Shown here: positions 34,507 to 43,140 of the stretch, piece after piece
Layout of the letters: every line of letters begins with the position of its first letter
Numbering within the stretch: position 1 is the first letter of the stretch
Assembly (NCBI RefSeq): GCF_001458115.1
Contig: NZ_CZRP01000010.1
Coordinates: 1-64,000, forward strand
Source of the DNA: Gracilibacillus massiliensis
GTDB taxonomy: Bacteria; Bacillota; Bacilli; Bacillales; Amphibacillaceae
Direction: 5' to 3'
DNA length: 64,000 nt
Notes under the pieces: generated by a model
The model's input: the letters and a program-made list of their open reading frames with translations, nothing else
What the model was told of the DNA's origin: nothing
Databases searched by the model: none
Position numbers and translations under genes: made by a program

Positions 34507-35655
34507 TTAATCTTTTGTATTTTCTATTGTTTTATCTGTTGAATCTTGCAAACCTGCAACTTGTCGATAAAAATCTAATGCTTGTTTTGATTGTTCTTCC
34601 CATCCCATTTGATGAATCTCTTGCCAAGCTGCTTTTGCCAAACGTTTTCTTAAGGTCTCATCTTCAAAATGCAATACAGTCTGAATAAAGTTTTCCAGAC
34701 TTTCAGGCTCATACAATAAACCATTTACTTCATCTTGAATTTGTTCTTTAGTGGGGCCACTCCTGGCAGCTACGATTGGCAGGCCCGAAGCCATTGCTTC
34801 CATTAAAACTAAACCAAGTGTTTCTGTTGTCGATGGAAATACAAAAACATCAGAAGAAGCATAGGCTTGAGCTAATTCCTCGCCATGCATAAATCCAGTA
34901 AATACTGTATCCGTTCCTTTAAAGTATTTTTCAAGTGTTGCTCGATGGGGGCCATCACCAACAATTGCTAGTACAAATTTATCCGATTTTTCAATGACTG
35001 ATCGAATTTTCTCAATTTCTTTCTCTGCCGCTAATCTGCCTACATACAGTAGCAATTTTTTTGATAGCTTACCATTCGACAATTTGCTGCGCATTTCTTG
35101 ACTCGATTTATTAGGGTCAAATAGTGTAGTGTCAACACCACGTTTCCAAACATGAACATTCTTAAATTGTTGTTTCTCTAACTCTTCTTTTACGATATGT
35201 GATGTACACAAATTAAGCTCTGCTTTATTATGTAATTTCCGAAAATACCACCATAATAACCCTTTGAACATAGATAAATGATAGTAATCCAAATATTTCG
35301 GTACTTGCGTGTGGTACGATGCGATTAAAGGAAAGTGTAACTTTTTGGCATAATGGACACCTGAAGCACCTACAAAGCCTGGATTTACCACATGGACAAT
35401 ATCAGGCTGGTATGCTTTTATAATTGCTTTTACTTTTCTATTGGGAAGTGCAAAGGGTTTGGAGCGATAAAAAAATAATTTCCGGGCTGGCAACCCAATC
35501 ACTTCCGCCCCCTTGTATTGATCCACACCTAAGTCAGGTGCAACAACCTTGACTTGATGACCCGCTTGCAAAAAGTAGCGTATACTATTTGTTAATCGAG
35601 TGACAACACCATCTGTGGATGGCAAAAACGTTTCTGTGATGATTAGTATTTTCAT
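34507..35655 (-). CDS. sqdX: GT4-family glycosyltransferase, probable sulfoquinovosyltransferase (SqdX-like)
   Basis: The 382-residue protein has two Rossmann domains. TETFLPSTDGVVTRL is at the N-terminus. The C-terminal donor-binding domain contains LLYVGRLAAEKEIE and VFPSTTETLGLVLMEAMASG (GT4 E-x7-E motif). SqdX transfers sulfoquinovose from UDP-sulfoquinovose to diacylglycerol. The assignment rests on the adjacent sqdB gene and resemblance to cyanobacterial SqdX-type enzymes; it could instead use another sugar. It lies 64 bp downstream of sqdB. Start follows GAGGCGAC. Confidence 0.78.
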   Translation of the reverse strand: MKILIITETFLPSTDGVVTRLTNSIRYFLQAGHQVKVVAPDLGVDQYKGAEVIGLPARKLFFYRSKPFALPNRKVKAIIKAYQPDIVHVVNPGFVGASGVHYAKKLHFPLIASYHTQVPKYLDYYHLSMFKGLLWWYFRKLHNKAELNLCTSHIVKEELEKQQFKNVHVWKRGVDTTLFDPNKSSQEMRSKLSNGKLSKKLLLYVGRLAAEKEIEKIRSVIEKSDKFVLAIVGDGPHRATLEKYFKGTDTVFTGFMHGEELAQAYASSDVFVFPSTTETLGLVLMEAMASGLPIVAARSGPTKEQIQDEVNGLLYEPESLENFIQTVLHFEDETLRKRLAKAAWQEIHQMGWEEQSKQALDFYRQVAGLQDSTDKTIENTKD

Positions 35656-35719
35656 TGTCGCCTCATCCTCAACATCTATTTCTACTATACTTCCCCTTTC
35701 TTGGCATCATTAATCAAAT

Positions 35720-36868
<1,149 letters not shown>

Positions 36869-36894
36869 CTAAACCCCCACCTTTTCTCAAAAAT

Positions 36895-36924
36895 CTTATA
36901 CTTTTTTTGTTATTAAAATGTTAT
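36895..36924 (-). promoter_or_regulatory. Candidate Pho box and -10 upstream of sqdB
   Basis: On the minus strand ATAACA occurs at 36924-36919 and again at 36913-36908, an 11-bp repeat. TATAAG (36900-36895) lies 7 bp further down as a possible -10. PhoP in Bacillus binds TT(A/C/T)ACA-like hexamers at about 11-bp spacing, upstream of the -10. The region is AT-rich, so chance is possible. Confidence 0.4.
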
Positions 36925-36984
36925 CATGGATCATAAATATAAAACAGAATATTCAGAATGTTTACATAATTTTAATATATATAG

Positions 36985-37018
36985 AAAAACGTAACAAGCA
37001 ATAAGCTGTTACGTTTTT
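36985..37018 (-). terminator. Terminator of the amino-acid ABC permease gene
   Basis: AAAAACGTAACA (36985-36996) and TGTTACGTTTTT (37007-37018) are perfect inverted copies next to the minus-strand stop at 37023. Confidence 0.85.
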
Positions 37019-37022
37019 TGAA

Positions 37023-37694
37023 TCACATATATTTACTGAATCTATTTTCTAATCGTTCTTGAAAAATAGATATTATAATACACAAAGGCCAGTAAATGAA
37101 TGCTACTAGTATATACATGGTTAAAGAGTCAAAGCTTCTCCCACCAGCTATCTGGGCTTTTTGAAACAGTTCTGGAACTGTAATGACAGCAGCTAGGGAC
37201 GTGGCTTTCACTAAGTCCAGAAAAACATTCGTCAAAGGTGGCATTGCGATACGGGCACCTTGTGGCAAAATAATTTTCATCAGTGAATTCCAATAACCAA
37301 AGCCTAGTGCTTTTGCTGATTCCCATTGACCTTTAGGTACACTATTAATCGAAGCGCGAATTACTTCTGCAATGTATGCCGCACTATTTAAGCCAAAACC
37401 TAAAATCGCTGCCGAAACAGCAGACATCTGTAAATCTATCGTGTCAATCATAGGCAGCCCATAATAGATAATAAATAGAAATACTAAAATCGGTGTCCCG
37501 CGCATAAACGAAATATACACCCTCGCCGGATACCGTAAAGCGATCAACTCAGAGCTACGTGCTAGAGATAAAAATAGCCCTAGCACTAGCCCTAAAGCCA
37601 TACTCCCCAATGAAACAATAATCGTCATTGGTAAACCACTAAGAATCAGTGGTAAGTTTTCCATCGCTAATGTAAAATCAAACAAATCTTTCAC
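37023..37694 (-). CDS. Polar amino-acid ABC transporter permease
   Basis: A 223-residue HisM/GlnP-type permease with about five membrane segments. The EAA loop region reads GQWESAKALGFGYWNSLMKIILPQ (shown here only in outline at residues 140-163), typical of polar amino-acid importers. GTG 37694 is chosen since AAGGTG lies 8 bp upstream; GTG 37703 is inside that site. The substrate-binding gene is immediately upstream. No ATPase gene is adjacent, so an ATPase encoded elsewhere would be needed. Confidence 0.87.
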   Translation of the reverse strand: MKDLFDFTLAMENLPLILSGLPMTIIVSLGSMALGLVLGLFLSLARSSELIALRYPARVYISFMRGTPILVFLFIIYYGLPMIDTIDLQMSAVSAAILGFGLNSAAYIAEVIRASINSVPKGQWESAKALGFGYWNSLMKIILPQGARIAMPPLTNVFLDLVKATSLAAVITVPELFQKAQIAGGRSFDSLTMYILVAFIYWPLCIIISIFQERLENRFSKYM

Positions 37695-37706
37695 AACTAT
37701 CACACC

Positions 37707-38585
37707 TTATAGGTCAAGCCCCTCAATTTCTTCAATTTCACCTTCTGGTTTCTTAGAAGCATCTTCTTGATAAAATTGAGTTGCAAGCTCTGTTAATGTA
37801 CCATCTTCTCTCATTTCTGCTAATGTTTCATTAATCTGCTGTTGCAATGTCTCGGCGTCTTGATCCATTGCCACTGCTTGCTCTGTTGGATGGAATTTCA
37901 AATCTGGATGTAGATGAATATCAAATTCTGGAAATGCTCCCACTCCGAATTTTGATAAGAAATAATCATTAACAATTACATCCGTATTACCGTTATGAAC
38001 ATCTCTTAGATAAGCCTCGTTTGGCGCGTTGCCGTATGTTACCACTTCAGCACCGAAATGTTCTGCTATCTGGCTAAAGATGGTTGTCGCTCCACCACCA
38101 GCACGTTTCCCCTCTAAATCTTCTAAGTTTTCGATCCCTGAATTATCTTCTTTTCTGACTACCATTGTGGTATAAGAATACTTATATGATTCAGAAAACG
38201 CAAATTGTTTTTTTCTTTTATCGGTTACTTCAATATCATTTACCGCTACATCAATTCTACCACTCTCGATAGCCGGCAACATACTGTCGATTCCCATAAT
38301 TTCGAATTTCACATCTAAATCTAAACGTTTAGCTATTTCACGCATCACTTCTACATCATAACCTGTTAAATTTTCATCTTCATCATAGGTGGAAGCTCCA
38401 ATCAACGTACCAGAAGTTCCGGCAACAATTGTTCCTTCTTGCTGAATTTCATCCCATTTTTCACTTTTGAGATTATCTTCATTTTGTTCTGCAGAAGACT
38501 GATTCTCATTACTATCACCAGTACCACAAGCAAACAGTGTTGCCATAACCATAATAAAACTCATAAAAACAAAAAAATTCCTCAC
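37707..38585 (-). CDS. Amino-acid ABC transporter substrate-binding lipoprotein
   Basis: A 292-residue protein with a lipoprotein signal peptide ending in the lipobox LFAC, then an acidic linker and a SBP_bac_3 fold. TIVAGTSGTLIGASTYDEDE, GYDVEVMREIAKRL and IDVAVNDIEVTDKR are typical of polar amino-acid receptors. GTG 38585 is preferred because GAGGGG lies about 9 bp upstream; ATG 38603 overlaps that site. The stop overlaps the permease ribosome-binding site. The exact amino acid cannot be told. Confidence 0.88.
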   Translation of the reverse strand: MRNFFVFMSFIMVMATLFACGTGDSNENQSSAEQNEDNLKSEKWDEIQQEGTIVAGTSGTLIGASTYDEDENLTGYDVEVMREIAKRLDLDVKFEIMGIDSMLPAIESGRIDVAVNDIEVTDKRKKQFAFSESYKYSYTTMVVRKEDNSGIENLEDLEGKRAGGGATTIFSQIAEHFGAEVVTYGNAPNEAYLRDVHNGNTDVIVNDYFLSKFGVGAFPEFDIHLHPDLKFHPTEQAVAMDQDAETLQQQINETLAEMREDGTLTELATQFYQEDASKKPEGEIEEIEGLDL

Positions 38586-38728
38586 TACAACTACACCCCT
38601 CATAATTTGTTATATGTATCATCTCTTATAAAAGATAACAGTTTATCTTCTTTATTTCAATGTTTTTATCATCTGTTATAGTAGAAAAATTTTACTGTTA
38701 TATTATCACCTAACATAAATAGACACTA

Positions 38729-38756
38729 TTGACTTTTTTCAAAAAAATGCTATTAT
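38729..38756 (+). promoter_or_regulatory. Candidate sigma-A promoter of pfeT
   Basis: TTGACT (38729-38734) and TATTAT (38751-38756) with a 16-bp spacer. The PerR box begins 16 bp after the -10, where bound PerR would block transcription. Confidence 0.6.
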
Positions 38757-38772
38757 TAAATTAATTATTAAT

Positions 38773-38787
38773 TTATAATAATTATAA
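38773..38787. promoter_or_regulatory. PerR box
   Basis: TTATAATAATTATAA is a perfect 15-bp match to the PerR 7-1-7 consensus, just downstream of the pfeT promoter. Confidence 0.8.
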
Positions 38788-38798
38788 TTAAAAGATAA

Positions 38799-38813
38799 TG
38801 ATAATCATTGTCA
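38799..38813. promoter_or_regulatory. Fur box
   Basis: TGATAATCATTGTCA matches the Fur 7-1-7 consensus TGATAATNATTATCA at all but one base. It lies 11 bp downstream of the PerR box and before the pfeT start. Confidence 0.75.
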
Positions 38814-38865
38814 TATAGGATTTTAACTGAATTATATTCTCAATTAGAAAGGAGAAATATTAGTA

Positions 38866-40803
38866 ATGAGTAATGTAATTAAAATGATTTTAAATAAACC
38901 CATATTTGAAAACGAGACAACATGGAAGGATTCTCAAATACTTTCATTTTTGCGGAAACACAGTGAATTAATCGCTGCTTTATTTAGTGGCTTGTTGATA
39001 CTTTCCGCATGGTTATTACACGATTCACTCTCTACGCGGAGTTGGACCATATTATTACTTAGTGCCTTTGTGATCGGCGGTTATGCAAAAGCAAAAGAAG
39101 GTATTACAGAAACCATCTCCAAGAAAAAATTAAACGTTGAACTTCTGATGATTATGGCAGCTATTGGTGCTGCTTCGATTGGCTATTGGACAGAAGGTGC
39201 GATTTTAATCTTCATTTTTGCCTTATCTGGTGCATTAGAAACCTATACGGAAAACAAAAGCGAAAAAGAATTAGAATCGTTAATGAATTTACAACCAGAA
39301 ACAGCAACACTCGTCAGCAAAAAAGAAGTAAACGTTACTGAGTTAAAAATCGGCGATCATATTATCATTAAAGCTGGCGAACGAATACCTGCTGATGGGG
39401 TAATCATTAAAGGGGAAACATCGATCGACGAAAGTGCTTTGTCAGGGGAAGCCATTCCTGTCACCAAAAAAATAGAAGACGATGTATTTGCAGGCACTGT
39501 CAACATAAATGGCACATTATTTGTAGAAATCCATACATTAACCGATCAAACACTTTTCCAAAAAATTATTCAACTTGTCCAACATGCACAAAGCGAGAGA
39601 TCTCCGTCACAACAATTTATTGAGCGATTTGAAAATACCTATGTAAAAGTAGTTTTAATTTCAGTCGGCTTTATGATGTTTTTACCATATTTCTTATTTG
39701 GCTGGTCTTGGACAGATACTATATATCGTGCCATGATTTTACTTGTTGTTGCTTCACCTTGTGCTCTCGTGGCCGCGATTATGCCAGCAACATTATCTGC
39801 CATCTCAAACAGTGCCAGGAATGGAGTCCTTTTTAAAGGCGGTATCTATGTCGAAGGTTTATCTACAATCGATACCATTGTCTTTGATAAAACTGGAACA
39901 TTAACAAAAGGTGAACCTATAGTAACAGATTCCTTTATTGATCCAACGTATACTTATCAATATCTAGCGAATGTGATCTATCGAATTGAAAATGAATCAA
40001 ATCATCCATTAGCACAAGCTATGACATCTTGGGCAAGTGACCACAAGAAGGATACCACGATTACTGTCGAAGAGGTAAAGCACGATAATGGAAAAGGATT
40101 AAGAGGTCGTATTGATAACGAAGATTGGTTGATTGGCAATAAAGCTATGGTTGGAGATAGACAGGCTGACGAATTTATTAATGCTCAGGGCGTTAACATG
40201 GATGAGCATGGTGAAAAAACGATGGTCTTTGTCAAAAAAGCAGAGAAAGTTGTAGCAGTATTCTTCTTGAAGGATACCTTACGAAAAGATTCTATTGAGG
40301 CAATAGAGGCATTAAATAAAATGGGAATCAAAACCGTCATGTTAACAGGTGATAACGAAAGTACAGCAGCAGCTATCGCCAAAGAGGCAAATATTGATGA
40401 GTTTTATGCTAACTGTTTACCTGAAGACAAAGTGAAATACCTAAAACAGTTATCTGAGAATAATAAAAAAGTTGCAATGATTGGGGACGGAATTAATGAT
40501 GCACCTGCCTTGGCAACAGCGAACTTAGGGATCGCAATGGGAGCAGGTAGTGATATCGCATTGGAAACGGCTGATATTGTCTTAATCAAGAATAAACTTT
40601 CAAAAATCGTTAAGGCCGTACGCTTGTCTAAAAAAATGAATCGTGTTATAAAACAAAATATCGTTTTTTCTATCGCTGTCATCCTAACACTAATTGCTTC
40701 TAACTTCTTGCAACTGATCGATATGCCACTTGGAGTTATCGGACACGAAGGCAGCACCATCCTAGTCATCCTAAACGGACTACGCCTGTTAACATTTAAA
40801 TAA
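38866..40803 (+). CDS. pfeT: P1B-type metal-efflux ATPase (PfeT/ZosA-like)
   Basis: The 645-residue P-type ATPase has the phosphorylation motif DKTGTLT, the membrane metal-binding SPC motif in VVASPCALVAAI, the HP motif ESNHPLA and the GDGINDAPAL hinge. There is no N-terminal HMA domain. SPC plus the missing HMA domain suits the P1B4 class. B. subtilis PfeT (formerly ZosA) of this class exports ferrous iron and is repressed by PerR and activated by Fur; both operators are seen here. ATG 38866 follows AAAGGAG. CadA-like Zn/Cd export is a less likely alternative. Confidence 0.87.
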   Translation: MSNVIKMILNKPIFENETTWKDSQILSFLRKHSELIAALFSGLLILSAWLLHDSLSTRSWTILLLSAFVIGGYAKAKEGITETISKKKLNVELLMIMAAIGAASIGYWTEGAILIFIFALSGALETYTENKSEKELESLMNLQPETATLVSKKEVNVTELKIGDHIIIKAGERIPADGVIIKGETSIDESALSGEAIPVTKKIEDDVFAGTVNINGTLFVEIHTLTDQTLFQKIIQLVQHAQSERSPSQQFIERFENTYVKVVLISVGFMMFLPYFLFGWSWTDTIYRAMILLVVASPCALVAAIMPATLSAISNSARNGVLFKGGIYVEGLSTIDTIVFDKTGTLTKGEPIVTDSFIDPTYTYQYLANVIYRIENESNHPLAQAMTSWASDHKKDTTITVEEVKHDNGKGLRGRIDNEDWLIGNKAMVGDRQADEFINAQGVNMDEHGEKTMVFVKKAEKVVAVFFLKDTLRKDSIEAIEALNKMGIKTVMLTGDNESTAAAIAKEANIDEFYANCLPEDKVKYLKQLSENNKKVAMIGDGINDAPALATANLGIAMGAGSDIALETADIVLIKNKLSKIVKAVRLSKKMNRVIKQNIVFSIAVILTLIASNFLQLIDMPLGVIGHEGSTILVILNGLRLLTFK

Positions 40804-40836
40804 TCAATGCAAGAAGAATTATTACACAACAAAAGG

Positions 40837-41361
40837 ATTATGCGACACAACTTTGGTAGCAATTTTGAAAAGGTATATGTGCGTGGTAACCGCTCTGGCT
40901 TGCCCACTCCCCTTTTCATGGGCTTTTTCCTTCAGCTAACTTTTCCAAGTAAAACCCACTTGGAAAAGTGGATCTTCAGGAAAAAGAATCACATAGGAGT
41001 GGAAGTGGACGCCTACGCTGAATGAAGTTCTACAAAGATAGCTAGTGCTAGCATATTGGATTATTACAGATATGAACATCTTTTATTAATTATCGTAAGT
41101 AAGCTAAAGAAAATTCATAAACTATATTGAATAATACCAATAGAATTATTCTTACTGGCGTTGTAAAGTATTAAAAAGCGCAGGCGTCGGCTTCCACTCC
41201 TGCGGGATGTTTTTATCCGAAGATCCACTTTTTAAGCGTCCTTTGCTTAAAAAGTTAGCTGAGGAGAAAAACCCGCGGAAAGGGAAGCCGACAAGCCGAA
41301 GCGGTTGTTACGCAGTTCTCAAATCTCATAATTAGAAACTAGAGTTATGTCGCATAATCCT
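40837..41361. repeat. Palindromic intergenic repeat, copy C (most complete)
   Basis: The left arm (40890-41019) and right arm (41177-41304) are imperfect inverted copies, roughly 75% alike by eye. Pairing extends to outer ends at about 40837 and 41361 (GGATTATGCGACACAAC with GTTATGTCGCATAATCC). Each arm has its own hairpin: ACTTTTCCAAGT/ACTTGGAAAAGT on the left (40939-40969) and ACTTTTTAAGC/GCTTAAAAAGT on the right (41227-41255). It fills the gap between convergent pfeT and yfkH. Confidence 0.88.
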
Positions 41362-41373
41362 TCAAATACGCAT

Positions 41374-41412
41374 AAAAATCCAAACGATCAAATAACTATC
41401 GTTTGGATTTTT
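41374..41412. terminator. Bidirectional terminator, AATCCAAACGAT family
   Basis: AAAAATCCAAACGAT (41374-41388) and ATCGTTTGGATTTTT (41398-41412) are perfect inverted copies just downstream of the yfkJIH operon end. Confidence 0.85.
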
Positions 41413-41434
41413 CTAATTAAAGAATTCTTTTGTG

Positions 41435-42301
41435 CTAATCTCTTTCTTGTTTATGGGTTTCTCTTTTGTTTTTGTGTTTACTTTCTATTTCTGCGTTAAT
41501 TTCTCCTCCGGTGATGATGATGATTCCTGAAAGGTAGAACCATATCATAAGGATGATTACACCACCTAAGCTACCATATGTCGCCGAGTAATTGCCCATT
41601 GACGAAACATAGTAAGAGAATGCTAACGATGTTAACTGCCAAAACACCGTAGCAAAGATTGCCCCAATATAGACATGTTTAAAATAAACTTTTTTACTGG
41701 GAGCTAACCGATAGAGTGTCACTAAAACAATAAAGAAAATAACGGAAGAAATTACCCACCTTAATGCGTTCCACAAATCTAAGAATCCTGCAGACAAACC
41801 GAAAAATGAAAAGAGATACACGCCGATCATCCGTCCAAATATCGGTAACAGAAATGCGATAAGAATGACAAGCAACATCGCAATCGTCAAGACAATGGAA
41901 ATTCCTCTCGTCACAATAAAAGACCGTTCTTCATCAATATTGTATGCTTTATTAAAAGAGCGAATTAAAGCATTAATACCATTTGAAGCAGACCAAAGTG
42001 TACCGATAATCCCAATTGATAATAACCCACCATTACGATTATTCATAATTTGTGTTAGATTATCAGTTAAAAGTGTCATGATTTCATCTGGCGCATAGGT
42101 AGAAACAAAGTTCATCACATCAATATTATCGAACGGTAAATAACCTACCAATGTTACAAGGAAAATCATAAAAGGAAACAAGGATAATAAGAAAAAATAA
42201 GATAATTGAGCCGCTAATCCCGGAACCTCATCAGACGTAATTCGTTCAAAAAGTCGTTTTAGAAAACGAATAAACGGTTGATTTAACCATTTCTGTTTCA
42301 T
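41435..42301 (-). CDS. yfkH: YihY/BrkB family inner-membrane protein (YfkH)
   Basis: The 288-residue protein has six or seven membrane segments. The YihY family segments GLAAQLSYFFLLSLFPFMIFLV near the N-terminus and GSLGGVIILMIWFYLSGIIII near the C-terminus are present (each quoted only in part of the domain). Old annotation as RNase BN is not supported for this family. The C-terminal tail is charged. Its ATG overlaps the yfkI stop by 4 bp. Order yfkJ-yfkI-yfkH equals B. subtilis. Confidence 0.88.
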   Translation of the reverse strand: MKQKWLNQPFIRFLKRLFERITSDEVPGLAAQLSYFFLLSLFPFMIFLVTLVGYLPFDNIDVMNFVSTYAPDEIMTLLTDNLTQIMNNRNGGLLSIGIIGTLWSASNGINALIRSFNKAYNIDEERSFIVTRGISIVLTIAMLLVILIAFLLPIFGRMIGVYLFSFFGLSAGFLDLWNALRWVISSVIFFIVLVTLYRLAPSKKVYFKHVYIGAIFATVFWQLTSLAFSYYVSSMGNYSATYGSLGGVIILMIWFYLSGIIIITGGEINAEIESKHKNKRETHKQERD

Positions 42302-42582
42302 TTAGAATCTCTATTGTCTATTTTCTTTGTGATTTCCTGTAATTGATTAAGCATATCTAGCGCTGTGGTTAAACCGGATGAAAGCTGCTGTGAACATTTA
42401 GCGTATCCTTCATTAAGTTGATGGATAGCATCTGCTGGGTTTTTGGCATAATATGCAGATTTATCCCCACAATTCTTGAGGTTTTCGGCTACAAAAATTC
42501 GTGTATCTCGATCAAATAATGTCAGCAAACCTCCAACAAGTGCTCCAGCTGCAATTCCTTTAATCAGTGTTTCTTTTCCCAT
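42298..42582 (-). CDS. yfkI: YtxH-like small protein (YfkI)
   Basis: A 94-residue protein. An N-terminal glycine/alanine-rich hydrophobic helix (GIAAGALVGGLLTLF, residues 9-23) is followed by an amphipathic helical tail, resembling YtxH-domain general-stress proteins. It is positioned between yfkJ and yfkH as B. subtilis yfkI. Function unknown. The stop codon overlaps the yfkH start. Confidence 0.75.
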   Translation of the reverse strand: MGKETLIKGIAAGALVGGLLTLFDRDTRIFVAENLKNCGDKSAYYAKNPADAIHQLNEGYAKCSQQLSSGLTTALDMLNQLQEITKKIDNRDSK

Positions 42583-42621
42583 TAGCTCTCAACCCTTCTC
42601 TATTTTGATAACTTACCGTTG

Positions 42622-43092
42622 CTATAAATTGTGCTCTTTTTCAATATACTCGAATAAATGTGCACAACCTTCTTGAACTAACTCGAATGTATAATCAAAA
42701 TTTTTAGTGAAATATGGATCAGGTACATTTTGTTCTTTTGGCTGGTCGATAAAATCCATTAATTTTCTTACGGTTACTTTTTTAGACTCAAAATTAAATT
42801 GTTGTAAATCGTCCATGTTCTGCTGATCCATTGCAATGACGTAATCGAATTCTTCTAAGTCATTTGCTATAATTTGACGCGCCTTTTGTCCTTGATAAGA
42901 AATCTGCATCTCGTCTAATTTTTTTCTGGTTCCTTGATGCGGAGATTTTCCAATATGCCAATCACCTATCCCAGCTGAATCAATTTCAAACGTATCCTCT
43001 AGTCCTTTCTCCTTGACGATTTGGCGAAAGACCGCTTCTGCCATTGGCGATCTGCATATATTTCCTAAACAAATAAATAACACTTTAATCAT
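42622..43092 (-). CDS. yfkJ: Low-molecular-weight protein-tyrosine phosphatase (YfkJ)
   Basis: The 156-residue enzyme removes phosphate from protein tyrosines. The P-loop FICLGNICRSPMAE near the N-terminus gives the C(x)5R motif, and DPYFTKNFDYTFEL carries the general-acid aspartate (DP motif). ATG 43092 follows GAGGTGG; a further in-frame start upstream lacks a site. First gene of yfkJIH, as in B. subtilis, where yfkJ belongs to stress-responsive genes. Confidence 0.93.
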   Translation of the reverse strand: MIKVLFICLGNICRSPMAEAVFRQIVKEKGLEDTFEIDSAGIGDWHIGKSPHQGTRKKLDEMQISYQGQKARQIIANDLEEFDYVIAMDQQNMDDLQQFNFESKKVTVRKLMDFIDQPKEQNVPDPYFTKNFDYTFELVQEGCAHLFEYIEKEHNL

Positions 43093-43140
43093 ATAATACC
43101 ACCTCATTCATTATGCTAATCCTCTTTTTAAAAGGATCTG

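Noticed and set aside
40404-40919. 171-residue minus-strand frame
   Set aside because: Antisense shadow of the pfeT coding frame running into repeat C.
40807-41025. 72-residue open frame after pfeT
   Set aside because: It lies within the left arm of palindromic repeat C; no family features.
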